Notes: a model not told the origin generated them from the sequence alone. A stretch of DNA of 64,000 nucleotides from GM7GCV1 sp965222065 (GCA_965222065.1 OZ244933.1:682001-746000), one strand, 5' to 3'. Shown: positions 14,339 through 23,715, counted from the stretch's first letter. Numbers and translations: made by a program.

Positions 14339-15115
14339 TTACCCGTCTCCATTGTGTTCATCAAGCCAGGATCTGGCGGCGGCAGCCTGGCCGGAATTCC
14401 CCTGGGCAACTTGTTGCATATAATCTCTTGCCTCAGCAAGATCACCAAGCTGCTCGTAAATTACTCCCAGACGATACTTGGCATCATCCGATTTTCGATA
14501 GCCAGGATGCGCTTCCAGCAGTCGGACAAACGACTGGCGTGAATCTTCTCGCCGATTTGCCAGCCAATAGGTTTCTCCTAGCCAGTACAGGGCATCGGGT
14601 ACTTCCGGGGCCTGCGGGTACTCCTGGACCAGCTGATTAAACTGGTTTATCGCGTTATCCCGCTCACCCAGCCTTAATGCCTCAAAGCCCTGTCGATATA
14701 GAGCGGTTGCTTCAGTATTTCCCGCTGTCGGGGAGGCTGAAGATCCAGCTGATGCGGATGGCGAGGAGCCCGCCGCTGAAGACGCAGAAGAGGTATTAAC
14801 TTCACCTGTGTAAAGATCACGAACACGATTATCGAGATCCCGGTAATTCTGGTCTTGCTGATCACGCAGTTCGTCAATCTGGTATTGCAGCTCTTCCACT
14901 GTCCCTCTTAAAAAGCTTAACTCTTGCCGAAGATTTTGCATTTCGACAATGAGCTGAGCATTGGGATCGGGTTGCGGCTGCGCAGGTGTGCCTGTAGAGC
15001 CGCGAGAAGAACCTGCCGTACGGTCTTCCACCGGCGCTTGTGACTGCAGTGTGAGAGAAAAAAACAGGAAAGCCGCGCTCGCTGGAATAGCAAGCGCGGC
15101 CTTACAGAACTTCAT
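14339..15115 (-). CDS. cpoB: Cell division coordinator CpoB (YbgF)
   Basis: A 258-residue periplasmic protein with signal peptide (AALAIPASAAFLFFSLTLQS), an N-terminal coiled coil (about 55-95, MQNLRQELSFLRGTVEELQ) that trimerises in relatives, a Ser/Ala-rich linker, and C-terminal TPR repeats (GFEALRLGERDNAINQFNQL ... ALYWLGETYWLANRREDS). CpoB binds TolA and coordinates outer-membrane constriction with PBP1B. It is downstream of pal as usual. Confidence 0.93.
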   Translation of the reverse strand: MKFCKAALAIPASAAFLFFSLTLQSQAPVEDRTAGSSRGSTGTPAQPQPDPNAQLIVEMQNLRQELSFLRGTVEELQYQIDELRDQQDQNYRDLDNRVRDLYTGEVNTSSASSAAGSSPSASAGSSASPTAGNTEATALYRQGFEALRLGERDNAINQFNQLVQEYPQAPEVPDALYWLGETYWLANRREDSRQSFVRLLEAHPGYRKSDDAKYRLGVIYEQLGDLAEARDYMQQVAQGNSGQAAAARSWLDEHNGDG

Positions 15116-15151
15116 ATACTCGGAAAATCCGAATAAAAACGTCGCTGGCTC

Positions 15152-15667
15152 TTACTTGAGCTCAACGCGTCGGTTCATCGCCCATGCAGATTCATTGCTG
15201 GCATTTACGGCAGGACGCTCTTCACCATATGAAATGGTCTCAATGCGACTTGCGCTCACACCAGAAGCAATCAGGTAATCGGCAACAGACTTGGCACGAC
15301 GCTCACCCAAAGCAATGTTGTACTCACGTGTACCGCGCTCATCGGCATGTCCTTCCAGACGAATATTGCGTGGAGAAGAACGCAATACTGCCGCATAGGC
15401 ATCCAGTGCTGCACGAGTGTCAGGTGTAAGAGTAGACTCGTCAAAATCAAAATAGAAGACAGACTCAAGGCCCGCTTCAGGATCCGAAGAGCCATCGCTG
15501 ACAGACGTTTGACCAGAACCTACACCAGCAGTTGATGCGCTCGTGGACGAGTCAGCCCCATCCATGCCACCAGAAGAACTACTGCTGTCTTCAGTGCTGG
15601 TAGTAGTACAAGCTGCCAGTACACTGATTAGTAAGCCTAGAGCCAGATATTTAAATGTTATTTTCAT
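15152..15667 (-). CDS. pal: Peptidoglycan-associated lipoprotein Pal
   Basis: A 171-residue outer-membrane lipoprotein. The start at 15667 has AAGGA upstream. The lipobox LAAC is at residues about 17-20 after a hydrophobic signal. A Ser/Gly-rich linker precedes the OmpA-type peptidoglycan-binding domain (FYFDFDESTLTPDTRAAL, EGHADERGTREYN, LGERRAKSV). It anchors the outer membrane to peptidoglycan and binds TolB. Confidence 0.96.
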   Translation of the reverse strand: MKITFKYLALGLLISVLAACTTTSTEDSSSSSGGMDGADSSTSASTAGVGSGQTSVSDGSSDPEAGLESVFYFDFDESTLTPDTRAALDAYAAVLRSSPRNIRLEGHADERGTREYNIALGERRAKSVADYLIASGVSASRIETISYGEERPAVNASNESAWAMNRRVELK

Positions 15668-15729
15668 GACTGATTCCTTAATAAACACTTTCACTTCAAA
15701 ATAAAAAACCAAATTTTACCCGTTCCCAT

Positions 15730-17013
15730 TTAATTGGGCGACCACGCCGGTTCGCGGACATCACCTGCCTGTGCAGGTAGGCGATATTTTATTCCCGCGT
15801 CCAGAGACACTGCCGACAGTATACCTCGCCCCTGCCACTTTGTAGCATACATCACCATAGCACTGTTTGGGGCTATTGTGGGAGATTCGTCGAGAGAAGT
15901 CTCAGTTACAATGATAAGTCGGTCAAGTTCCAGATCCTGCACGGCGATATGATACTGCCCATCGTCGCGATGAACCATAACCAGGTACCTTCCATCAATT
16001 GATAAACGCGGCCTCGCATTATAATCACCTTCGAAGGTTAAGCGCCTAATTCTTTTGCTATCAAGATTAATTTGATAAATCTGTGGGCGACCTCCCCGGT
16101 CAGAAGTGAAAATCAGGTTTTCGCCGTCCGGTGTCCAGTTTGGCTCGGTATCGATCGCAAAGTGGTTGGTAATGCGTTCAAAGGTTTTGCTGGCAAGGTC
16201 CATGACATAAATTTCAGGATTGCCATCTTTACTGAGCGACATCGCCATTTTGGTGCCGTCCGGAGACCAGGCGGGCGCTCCATTAATACCGCGGAAATTT
16301 GTCAGTTGTTCGCGCTGGCCAGTCCCCAGTTCCTGGGTAAATATCGCTGGACGACCGGTTTCAAAGGACACATAGGCGATTTGGGTCCCATCCGGAGACC
16401 AGGTGGGTGACATCAGAGGCTGCGAAGACTCCGTAATAATCTGCTCACGCGCGCCATCCTGGTCGGCCAGCATCAACCGATACCGCGTACTGCCATCCAT
16501 CATTGTGCCATCCGTCACATAAACGATTTTTGTACCAAATATTCCCGGAATTCCGGTAATGGTTTCATATACCAGATCGGCAATCCGGTGAGCGACATCC
16601 CTGCCATTATTATGTCCACCATAAACTGTTCTTCTCATCACAAGGTTCTGGCTCACTACATTATGCAACTCGAATTCGGCTTCCAGTCCATCCGGCGTGG
16701 TGCGGGCAGTCCCGGTCAGAAGATACTCTGTATCGGTGATGCGCCAGTCCCGAAAACTAATGGTTGATCCCGGGTAAGGAAAAGACAGCATATTGCTCGC
16801 TTCCATGGGTTCAAATAACCCGCTGCGTCGCAAATCAGCACTTATGACTGTGGCAAAGTCCTCCGGTGCACTCCCACCGTCATCCCACCGAAAGGGGACG
16901 ACAGCAATCCGTGTCGGGCGGTCAATACCCTGGGTGATCTCAATGGTCAGTTGGGCATGGGAAAATACGGAAACAAATATCAACAGGATCCCGACAGCTA
17001 TGCGCTGAAACAT
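15730..17013 (-). CDS. tolB: Tol-Pal system beta-propeller protein TolB
   Basis: A 427-residue periplasmic protein with signal peptide (GILLIFVSVFSHAQ), N-terminal alpha/beta domain, and WD-like beta-propeller blades (SPTWSPDGTQIAYVS, APAWSPDGTKMAMS, EPNWTPDGENLIF). It binds Pal and TolA. The length and the order tolA-tolB-pal are standard. Confidence 0.97.
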   Translation of the reverse strand: MFQRIAVGILLIFVSVFSHAQLTIEITQGIDRPTRIAVVPFRWDDGGSAPEDFATVISADLRRSGLFEPMEASNMLSFPYPGSTISFRDWRITDTEYLLTGTARTTPDGLEAEFELHNVVSQNLVMRRTVYGGHNNGRDVAHRIADLVYETITGIPGIFGTKIVYVTDGTMMDGSTRYRLMLADQDGAREQIITESSQPLMSPTWSPDGTQIAYVSFETGRPAIFTQELGTGQREQLTNFRGINGAPAWSPDGTKMAMSLSKDGNPEIYVMDLASKTFERITNHFAIDTEPNWTPDGENLIFTSDRGGRPQIYQINLDSKRIRRLTFEGDYNARPRLSIDGRYLVMVHRDDGQYHIAVQDLELDRLIIVTETSLDESPTIAPNSAMVMYATKWQGRGILSAVSLDAGIKYRLPAQAGDVREPAWSPN

Positions 17014-17017
17014 ACGA

Positions 17018-17785
17018 CTACAACCTCAAATCTTGTGGGTTAAACCGGAACTGGAATGTCCGGAAATTACGCTCAAATACAGCAGGTTCAAGTTCTGTGA
17101 CGGCATCAAAGGGCGCCGCTTTTTGCACGGCCTGCATGGCCGAGCGATCAAAGGCTGAATCGCCGCTGGATTCAACAATATCGACGGACGTCAGCCCCCC
17201 GGTCGGCACCAGCGAGACGCGTAAAATAACCTGCATACCCCGTCTGGCACTGGGAGGACGACTCCAGTTCAATTCAACCGCCCGCTCAATCTCATAACCG
17301 ACGGCATCGACCAGCTCCTGCTCAGCCATCGCTGCCTGATAGTTTTCCTCTTCCATTAATGCGCGCTGAAATTCTTCCTGGGCACGTTGCTCAGCGGCTT
17401 GTTGCTCTTGTCTCTGACGCTCAAGCTCTTGTTGTCGGCGCTCTTCTTCGGCCTGCCTCTGCTGCTCCTGACGCTGGGCTTCTTCCCTGCGTCGTTGTTC
17501 TTCCAGCTGACGCTGGCGTTCCTGTTCTTCACGCTCTCGCTGAATTTGCGCCTGCCGACGCTGCTCTGCTTCTTCGGCCTGTCTTCTTGCCGTCAGGTCA
17601 ATAACTTCGGTGCGCTGCGGCGGCGCCCTGGACTCAAGTTCAATAAGCTGGGCCTGGATAACTCTCGGCTGAACCCGCATCTCACGCTCATCCGTCGTTT
17701 GCCAGTTACTCACCATCAGCATAATCACAATCCCGTGCAAAAACAGGCTTGCGAATACGGACAGATAATAGGAAAACGATGCCAT
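17018..17785 (-). CDS. tolA: TolA
   Basis: A 255-residue inner-membrane protein linking TolQR to the outer membrane. The start at 17785 gives one N-terminal transmembrane helix (YYLSVFASLFLHGIVIMLMV). The long middle (about 65-160) is a Glu/Gln/Arg-rich single helix rather than the Ala/Lys-rich type of E. coli. The C-terminal domain has the TonB/TolA-like fold (VILRVSLVPTGGLTSVDIVE). A longer upstream frame overlapping tolR was rejected. Confidence 0.93.
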   Translation of the reverse strand: MASFSYYLSVFASLFLHGIVIMLMVSNWQTTDEREMRVQPRVIQAQLIELESRAPPQRTEVIDLTARRQAEEAEQRRQAQIQREREEQERQRQLEEQRRREEAQRQEQQRQAEEERRQQELERQRQEQQAAEQRAQEEFQRALMEEENYQAAMAEQELVDAVGYEIERAVELNWSRPPSARRGMQVILRVSLVPTGGLTSVDIVESSGDSAFDRSAMQAVQKAAPFDAVTELEPAVFERNFRTFQFRFNPQDLRL

Positions 17786-17787
17786 TT

Positions 17788-18225
17788 CTACAGATCGCGC
17801 GGAGGCTCCGTCACCAAACCCACAGATCCGGCCCCGGCATTTTGCAATGCCGTCATCAGTGCAACCACCTGGCCATAGGGTACGGCCGTATCCCCCCAAA
17901 CCATCACTGGCGTATTGGGTTTTTCTGACAGCACTCTGCTGACAATATCCTGGATTTCTTCCAGCGGACGGGCCTGGTTCGGATCGCCTCCCAGGTCAAT
18001 ATAAAGCGTGGAGTCTTCCTTAATAGAGACAATAACCGGCTCATCCTGGTCGTTTTCAATCGGTTCAGAAGGCGCTTGCGGCAATTCGACTTCAACCCCT
18101 TGCATCAATAACGGGGCGGTCACCATGAACACAATAAGCAGCACCAGCATGACATCAATGTAGGGAACCACATTGATCTCGGCAACCAGCTTGCGTTTGG
18201 TGGGTTTGAAATGCGTCACGGACAT
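17788..18225 (-). CDS. tolR: TolR
   Basis: A 145-residue ExbD/TolR-family protein with one transmembrane helix (IDVMLVLLIVFMVTAPLLM) holding the conserved Asp of the proton path (PYIDVMLVL), followed by a periplasmic domain. It energises TolA with TolQ. It lies 2 bp from tolA. Confidence 0.96.
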   Translation of the reverse strand: MSVTHFKPTKRKLVAEINVVPYIDVMLVLLIVFMVTAPLLMQGVEVELPQAPSEPIENDQDEPVIVSIKEDSTLYIDLGGDPNQARPLEEIQDIVSRVLSEKPNTPVMVWGDTAVPYGQVVALMTALQNAGAGSVGLVTEPPRDL

Positions 18226-18244
18226 GGCTCAGAGCACCTTTTGA

Positions 18245-18928
18245 CTAGCGCAGACTGCGATACAACACGCTGGAGAATTCTTCAGCAAAGGTATTGTAAG
18301 TACTGCTGAGAGAGTCCGCTTTCGCCGAAAACCGGTTAAAGGCCAGCACGGCAGGAATCGCCGCAAACAGGCCCATTGCAGTGGCAACCAGCGCCTCGGA
18401 AATACCCGGAGCCACCGTCGCCAGAGTCGCCTGGTGTACTTCTGCCAGTCCGCGAAAACTGTTCATAATCCCCCAGACGGTTCCAAAAAGACCAATGTAG
18501 GGACTTACCGAAGCCACGCTGGCCAGAAAAGGAAGGTGTTTTTCCAGTTCATCCTGCTCGCGGGCAATCGCGATGCGCATGGCTCGCTGAACGCCATCCA
18601 TGATGCTTTCACGGGTCTGGTTTTCCTGCTTGCTGAGACGGTTAAACTCTTTAAATCCCGCACGGAAAATCGCTTCCATTCCTACTGGCACCCATTTGCC
18701 GTCCATTCTTGCCGAACCATCTGTATAGAGCTGTCTAAGGTCGATACCCGACCAAAACTCATCCTCGAACGCACGTGCAAGATTTACGGCGCGATACAGG
18801 TAGATTGCCCGCTGGAATATCAGCACCCAGCTAATTACTGACGCCAGCATAAGTAGCGCCATTACAGCCTGAACCACACCGCTGGCTCCAGCGATGAGCG
18901 ACCATATTGTCATTTCGGTATCGATCAA
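18245..18928 (-). CDS. tolQ: TolQ
   Basis: A 227-residue ExbB/TolQ/MotA-family proton-channel subunit with three transmembrane helices: an N-terminal one (VMALLMLASVISWVLIFQRA) and two after a cytoplasmic loop (YIGLFGTVWGIMNSF; ATAMGLFAAIPAVLAFN). It is in the expected position between ybgC and tolR. Confidence 0.97.
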   Translation of the reverse strand: MIDTEMTIWSLIAGASGVVQAVMALLMLASVISWVLIFQRAIYLYRAVNLARAFEDEFWSGIDLRQLYTDGSARMDGKWVPVGMEAIFRAGFKEFNRLSKQENQTRESIMDGVQRAMRIAIAREQDELEKHLPFLASVASVSPYIGLFGTVWGIMNSFRGLAEVHQATLATVAPGISEALVATAMGLFAAIPAVLAFNRFSAKADSLSSTYNTFAEEFSSVLYRSLR

Positions 18929-18939
18929 TTTAACCTCTC

Positions 18940-19335
18940 TTACAGATCGAGCCTGGCTATTACTTCGGGCGGTAAGGGTACCGGACGCAAACTGGCTCCG
19001 TCTACGCAGGCAATCTTTACTTCCGCCATACTTAAAATTTCTTCATCTCTGCGGACTTCCTGTTCAAAGAACAGGCTCGCCCCTCGCAACCTGACCAGAC
19101 GCGCACTGACATCAAGCATGTCATCCAGCCTGGCTGGCTTTTTGTAGTCAATTTTCGCCGAGTGAACCACAAACTGGTAACCCTCTTTATTAGCACCTGC
19201 CTTGCCAAACCCCAGATGCCGGAAAAGCTCTGTTCTAGCCCTTTCCATGAACTTGAGGTAGTTGACGTAGTAGACAATACCGCCGGCATCTGTGTCCTCA
19301 ATGTAGACACGTATGGGCATGGAAAATTCGTTCAT
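18940..19335 (-). CDS. ybgC: Acyl-CoA thioesterase YbgC
   Basis: A 131-residue hot-dog-fold thioesterase. The active-site pattern YIEDTDAGGIVYYVNYLKF with the catalytic Asp is clear. It is the first gene of the tol-pal operon, as in E. coli. It hydrolyses acyl-CoA thioesters; its link to Tol function is not settled. Confidence 0.94.
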   Translation of the reverse strand: MNEFSMPIRVYIEDTDAGGIVYYVNYLKFMERARTELFRHLGFGKAGANKEGYQFVVHSAKIDYKKPARLDDMLDVSARLVRLRGASLFFEQEVRRDEEILSMAEVKIACVDGASLRPVPLPPEVIARLDL

Positions 19336-19370
19336 GGGTCTATTAATTCTCGGTTATCTGACGCAAATAG

Positions 19371-20402
19371 CTATTTGGGGTCCAGGGAAAGCTGTTGCTG
19401 ATCGTCCACCTTAAAACCGAATATTTCATAGGCAGACTTGGTTACTGTGCGCCCACGTGGTGTACGGGTCATAAAGCCCTGCTGAATAAGGTAAGGTTCC
19501 AGCACGTCTTCAATCGTTCCCCGTTCTTCACTAAGCGAGGCCGCCAGGCTATCGATCCCTACCGGCCCGCCATCAAATTTCTCAATCATGGTTAACAGTA
19601 ATCGCCTGTCCAGATGGTCAAAGCCGTACTGGTCTACCTTCAGCATATCCAGCGCACGATCAGCGATGTCAGCAACGATGGTTCCATCAGATTTTACTTC
19701 GGCGTAATCGCGTACCCTGCGCAATAAACGGTTGGCGATACGAGGGGTTCCCCGGGAGCGCCGGGCAATTTCTGCACAACCCGCCGGTTCGGTGGGAATG
19801 TTCAGGATACCCGCTGCTCGCTGTACAATCTGGCCAAGCTCGTCAACCGAATAAAACTCCAGCCGCTGAACAATACCAAAACGATCCCGCAAGGGAGAAG
19901 TCAATAATCCGGCCCTGGTTGTCGCTCCAACCAGGGTAAAGGGAGGCAGGTCGAGTTTTATTGATCGGGCAGCCGGACCTTCCCCAATAACAATATCCAG
20001 GCTGAAGTCTTCCATCGCCGGATAGAGAATTTCTTCAATCGCGGGGCTCAGACGATGGATTTCGTCGATAAACAACACATCGCCCGCTTCCAGGTTCGTC
20101 AACATGGCAGCCAGGTCTCCCGCTTTCTCCAGGGCCGGGCCCGACGTGGTTTTTAACTGCCCGCCCATCTCCTCGGCAATGATATTGGCGAGTGTGGTTT
20201 TGCCCAGCCCGGGTGGCCCGAATACCAGGGTATGATCCAGTGGTTCATGGCGTTTTTTGGCGGCAGAGATAAATATTTCCATCTGCTCTTTTACCGCTGT
20301 CTGTCCAATATATTCAGACAGGCTCGACGGACGTACCGCACGATCCAGCTGCTCTTCACGGCCATCCACCTGGGGAGAAATTAAGCGGTCTTCTTCGATC
20401 AT
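19371..20402 (-). CDS. ruvB: Holliday junction branch migration ATPase RuvB
   Basis: A 343-residue AAA+ motor. Walker A is GPPGLGKTTL, Walker B is VLFIDEIHR, sensor 1 is VGATTRAG, and the C-terminal winged helix ends GRTVTKSAYEIFG. It drives branch migration with RuvA. It is downstream of ruvA by 12 bp. Confidence 0.98.
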   Translation of the reverse strand: MIEEDRLISPQVDGREEQLDRAVRPSSLSEYIGQTAVKEQMEIFISAAKKRHEPLDHTLVFGPPGLGKTTLANIIAEEMGGQLKTTSGPALEKAGDLAAMLTNLEAGDVLFIDEIHRLSPAIEEILYPAMEDFSLDIVIGEGPAARSIKLDLPPFTLVGATTRAGLLTSPLRDRFGIVQRLEFYSVDELGQIVQRAAGILNIPTEPAGCAEIARRSRGTPRIANRLLRRVRDYAEVKSDGTIVADIADRALDMLKVDQYGFDHLDRRLLLTMIEKFDGGPVGIDSLAASLSEERGTIEDVLEPYLIQQGFMTRTPRGRTVTKSAYEIFGFKVDDQQQLSLDPK

Positions 20403-20414
20403 TTGTCTCTGGCC

Positions 20415-21020
20415 TTAGGAAGGTTTTAAGCGCGACTGCAATGCCGATCGAATCAGGTCTTCAACTTTCAGGCCGGATGCGTCCACGGCGGCGACCATTT
20501 TTGCAGCCTCCAGCGGTTTATAGCCCAGTGTGATAAGTGCCTGTTCTGCTTCAGCCGCCACATCAGGTGTTTTTTCCTTCCCTGATTCAAGGGGCGCTGC
20601 CAGCTCGCCGGGTTGCCAGTCATCCAAACGCCCCTGCATTTCGATGACAAGGCGCTCTGCCGTCTTCTTGCCTATACCGGGCAATCGCGTCAGCATTTGG
20701 GCATCTCCCTGGCGGATAGCCCGAATTAATCCTTTGCAGTCCATACCGGAAAGGATGGCCAGCGCCACTTTTGGCCCAATACCGGAGATACGGATCAGCT
20801 CACGAAAAAGTGCCCGCTCTTCTTTATCGGCAAAACCATATAACTGAAGCAGATCTTCCCGAACCACCAGATGTGTCCAGAGGCTGAGCTCGGTTTTACT
20901 GGCCGACGCCATACTCAGGGCATTGAGTGTACAAAGCACCTCATGGCCAACGCCGCCAACCAGGAGCGTCACCTGATTGTCTTCCCGGTCAATAATCGAC
21001 CCCTGGAGCATCCCAATCAC
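20415..21020 (-). CDS. ruvA: Holliday junction binding protein RuvA
   Basis: A 201-residue protein: N-terminal OB domain (MIGMLQGSIIDREDNQVTLL), two helix-hairpin-helix motifs (ISGIGPKVALAIL, LPGIGKKTAERLVIEM) and the C-terminal RuvB-contact domain (QALITLGYKPLEAAKMV). Between ruvC and ruvB. Confidence 0.98.
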   Translation of the reverse strand: MIGMLQGSIIDREDNQVTLLVGGVGHEVLCTLNALSMASASKTELSLWTHLVVREDLLQLYGFADKEERALFRELIRISGIGPKVALAILSGMDCKGLIRAIRQGDAQMLTRLPGIGKKTAERLVIEMQGRLDDWQPGELAAPLESGKEKTPDVAAEAEQALITLGYKPLEAAKMVAAVDASGLKVEDLIRSALQSRLKPS

Positions 21021-21064
21021 TGTATCGTTTCCACTATGTCTTCGATCTTTTTCATAAATGCGGC

Positions 21065-21595
21065 TTAGCTGGTCACACTACCCAAGTGGTTAGCATGGCA
21101 TATCGCCACCGCCAGAGCATCCGCGGCGTCTTCTTTTAGCTCCCCATTCAGGTTTAGCATTTTTTTAACCATAAACTGGACCTGGTCTTTGCTCGCCGCA
21201 CCGGTGCCCACGACCGATTGTTTTACCAGTCTGGGCGCATACTCGTTGACGCTGAGCCCATGGATGACCGAGGCAGTGATCGCCGCACCCCGCGCCTGTC
21301 CCAGCTTAAGGGCCGCCCGCGGATCACGGGCAAAAAAAACGTCTTCCACCGCCGCAACCTGCGGCCCATACTCTTCGACAATCTGCTGAATGCCAGTGGA
21401 TATTATCGCGAGTCGCTCCGGCAATGGCCGGGAGGCAATGCGAATAATGCCGCTGGTAACGTAGCGGTATTTACCCGATTGAACATCAATCACCCCAAAG
21501 CCGGTTTTAAGTGAGCCGGGGTCAATTCCCAGGATTCTGATTTTATTCTGACGGGTATGGGTATTGATGGCGATATCCTCAACAATCCCCGGCAA
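21065..21595 (-). CDS. ruvC: Holliday junction resolvase RuvC
   Basis: A 176-residue endonuclease. Conserved acidic residues appear in ILGIDPGSLKTGFG and AAVEDVFFARDPRAAL and in the C-terminal EDAADALAVAICH. No ATG exists before the conserved ILGIDPG; the best initiator is TTG at 21595, and no clear ribosome site precedes it, so the exact start is uncertain. A LexA-box match lies 16-31 bp upstream. Confidence 0.95.
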   Translation of the reverse strand: MPGIVEDIAINTHTRQNKIRILGIDPGSLKTGFGVIDVQSGKYRYVTSGIIRIASRPLPERLAIISTGIQQIVEEYGPQVAAVEDVFFARDPRAALKLGQARGAAITASVIHGLSVNEYAPRLVKQSVVGTGAASKDQVQFMVKKMLNLNGELKEDAADALAVAICHANHLGSVTS

Positions 21596-21610
21596 TTAGA
21601 GCACAGAATA

Positions 21611-21626
21611 CTGTGAATTTACACAG
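21611..21626 (-). promoter_or_regulatory. LexA (SOS) box match upstream of ruvC
   Basis: CTGTGAATTTACACAG fits the gammaproteobacterial LexA consensus CTGT-N8-ACAG exactly and is palindromic in its outer bases. It is 15 bp upstream of the ruvC start, where bound LexA would repress ruvCAB. In E. coli ruvAB is SOS-regulated, so this is biologically consistent. No test of binding is possible here. Confidence 0.65.
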
Positions 21627-21646
21627 TGTTTTTTAGTTGCCCTGCA

Positions 21647-22075
21647 TTACTGGCTTTGCTGCAGCATTTCGTTTATCTGCGCTTCTCGCTGATCCATGAT
21701 CTGCTGCACCTGTTCTGCTTCCTGTCTGGCGTTTTGCAGATCTTCTACATAACTGGCAACACCCGGGGCTGCTATGGGATCACCATGTCCCAGGTCAGTC
21801 GCCGGCAAGGGTGTTGCCTGAATATTATTGACGGATGTATCCACCTGAACCTGTTCAAATTCAACGCCCTCGGGAGGACGGTCCGTGTACTGCCAGTTTC
21901 CGGCGGAATCACGATAGCGGTAATATTCTGGTGAAGAAGTACTTACAGGGGTTGTTATCTCCGGTTTCGACGGCAGCCAGTCGGCAAAATTCATGATTGG
22001 CTGGCCATCAGGACCTTTAAGAAACATCGGTGCGATCAGGGCAGCCAGGACCAGGACAAAAAGTATCTTTTTCAT
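21647..22075 (-). CDS. DUF4124-containing exported protein
   Basis: A 142-residue protein with an N-terminal hydrophobic signal/anchor (KKILFVLVLAALIAPMFL) and a DUF4124 module (YYRYRDSAGNWQYTDRPPEG). The C-terminal part (about 105-142) is a Gln/Glu-rich coiled helix. Probably periplasmic; DUF4124 function is unknown. Confidence 0.8.
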   Translation of the reverse strand: MKKILFVLVLAALIAPMFLKGPDGQPIMNFADWLPSKPEITTPVSTSSPEYYRYRDSAGNWQYTDRPPEGVEFEQVQVDTSVNNIQATPLPATDLGHGDPIAAPGVASYVEDLQNARQEAEQVQQIMDQREAQINEMLQQSQ

Positions 22076-22093
22076 GAGCTGGTAGCCTCGTTT

Positions 22094-22936
22094 CTATCGA
22101 TTGGCAGAGCGCCCACCCGAACGCAGCTTTTGCTCCTGCCGTTTTGACTTAACCCACTCACGGGGCTGCTTCATGTTCAGCTCCGGGACCGCCAAACCAC
22201 ATTGCTTGTATAACCCTCGAGCCTCGGCAACATCCATATCTACCCACTGCCCCGTACGTAAAAAACTTGGCAAAAATACAGGGCCATAGCGAACGCGCTT
22301 CAGGCGATTCACCTTGACACCCTGTGACTCCCAAAGACGTCGCACCTCCCGGTTCCGGCCTTCCATCAGACAAACCGTAAACCATCGATTCTGGCCGCTA
22401 TCCATTTCATTTTCGACAATATCACTAAATCGGGCCGGGCCATCTTCAAGCTCCACACCCTCAACCAGATTTTGCAGAATGTCATCAGTTACCTCGCCAA
22501 ACACCCGCACGAGGTACTCTCGATCAATGTTCGATGAGGGGTGCATGAGCTTGTTTGCCAACTCGCCATCAGTTGTGAACAACAGCAAGCCCGAGGTGTT
22601 GATATCCAGGCGACCGACATTGATCCAGCGCTGGTTTTTAACAGCGGGAAGTCGATCAAAGACGGTTTGCCGCCCCTCGGGATCCTTGCGGGTAACAACT
22701 TCGCCTTCGGGTTTGTTATAGATAAGAATTCGATGTGTCTGCGATTTAAGGTCAATGTTTTTCTTATCGACCTCGATACGATCGGAAGCTGAAGCCCGGT
22801 CACCCAGCTTGGCGGGTTTACCATTCACTGAAACACGGCCCGCCTCTATCCAGCGCTCAATTTCGCGCCGGGAGCCCATACCCCTTGCCGCAAGAATTTT
22901 TTGCAGCTTTTCTCCTGTCGGAACGGACGAACTCAT
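22094..22936 (-). CDS. rluB: 23S rRNA pseudouridine synthase RluB
   Basis: A 280-residue enzyme with N-terminal S4 domain (EKLQKILAARGMGSRREIER) and a RsuA/RluB/RluE-family catalytic domain; the catalytic Asp is in VGRLDINTSGLLLFT. The basic C-terminal tail (KSKRQEQKLRSGGRSANR) is typical. In E. coli RluB modifies U2605. It overlaps scpB by 4 bp, a common pairing. Confidence 0.93.
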   Translation of the reverse strand: MSSSVPTGEKLQKILAARGMGSRREIERWIEAGRVSVNGKPAKLGDRASASDRIEVDKKNIDLKSQTHRILIYNKPEGEVVTRKDPEGRQTVFDRLPAVKNQRWINVGRLDINTSGLLLFTTDGELANKLMHPSSNIDREYLVRVFGEVTDDILQNLVEGVELEDGPARFSDIVENEMDSGQNRWFTVCLMEGRNREVRRLWESQGVKVNRLKRVRYGPVFLPSFLRTGQWVDMDVAEARGLYKQCGLAVPELNMKQPREWVKSKRQEQKLRSGGRSANR

Positions 22937-23712
22937 GATGAACGCTCATCCTCAAAACTTTCGGTTTCCGTAGTTTCATTTTCCTCCGGTGATTCCGGTT
23001 CGACATCGTATTCATTTTCACCGGAATAGTCGCCGGCATCCGCCAGCATCTGATCTACCTGGTCAGACTCTGTCAGGGGATCCTCCAGGGGCATTTCCTC
23101 ATCCGCTGTATGAACTTCCTGGCTATCGGTGTCTGATTGCCCGCGCAGTTCAGATTCCAGATCCAGCTCCGGTGCAATCTCCACCAGATCGCGAATTTCA
23201 CTCAGCGGCGGCAAATCATCCAGGCGACGAAGATTGAAATAATCCAGGAATTTTTTGGTCGTGGCCAGAATCGCCGGACGCCCCGGGACATCCCGATGGC
23301 CGACCACACGAATCCACTCGCGCTCGAGCAGGGTTTTAACAATGTTTGAACTGACAGATACCCCGCGGATCTCTTCAATTTCGCCACGAGTCACTGGCTG
23401 CCTGTAGGCAATAATGGCCAACGTCTCCAAAAGCGCGCGACTATATTTTTGGGGCTTTTCCTCCCAAAGGCGGCTTATCCAGGGCGAAAGCTCCTGACGC
23501 ACCTGGAAACGAAAGCCACTGGCGACCTGCTTGAGCTCAAAACCACGCCCCTGGCAATCGGTGTCGATATCCTCCAGCGCAGCCTTGACCTCTTCCCTGG
23601 AGGGTCTTGAATCCTCACCACCAAAAAGCCCAAGCAAATCGTCAACGTTTAACGGACGATCGGCTGCCAGCAGCGCACCCTCGATAATCTTTTGTAATTC
23701 TTTGATTTCCAA
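22933..23712 (-). CDS. scpB: Segregation and condensation protein ScpB
   Basis: A 259-residue kleisin-associated winged-helix protein of the SMC-ScpAB complex. Two winged helices lie in residues 1-180 (ALLETLAIIAYRQPVTRGEI; GRPAILATTKKFLDYF). An extended acidic tail (about 190-259) is longer than in minimal ScpB. Flanked by scpA and rluB. Confidence 0.94.
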   Translation of the reverse strand: MEIKELQKIIEGALLAADRPLNVDDLLGLFGGEDSRPSREEVKAALEDIDTDCQGRGFELKQVASGFRFQVRQELSPWISRLWEEKPQKYSRALLETLAIIAYRQPVTRGEIEEIRGVSVSSNIVKTLLEREWIRVVGHRDVPGRPAILATTKKFLDYFNLRRLDDLPPLSEIRDLVEIAPELDLESELRGQSDTDSQEVHTADEEMPLEDPLTESDQVDQMLADAGDYSGENEYDVEPESPEENETTETESFEDERSS

Positions 23713-23715
23713 ACT

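Noticed and set aside
21596..21646. Hairpin before ruvC read as a rho-independent terminator
   Set aside because: The T-run follows the hairpin only on the plus strand, where no gene ends. The CTGT-N8-ACAG match explains the palindrome better.
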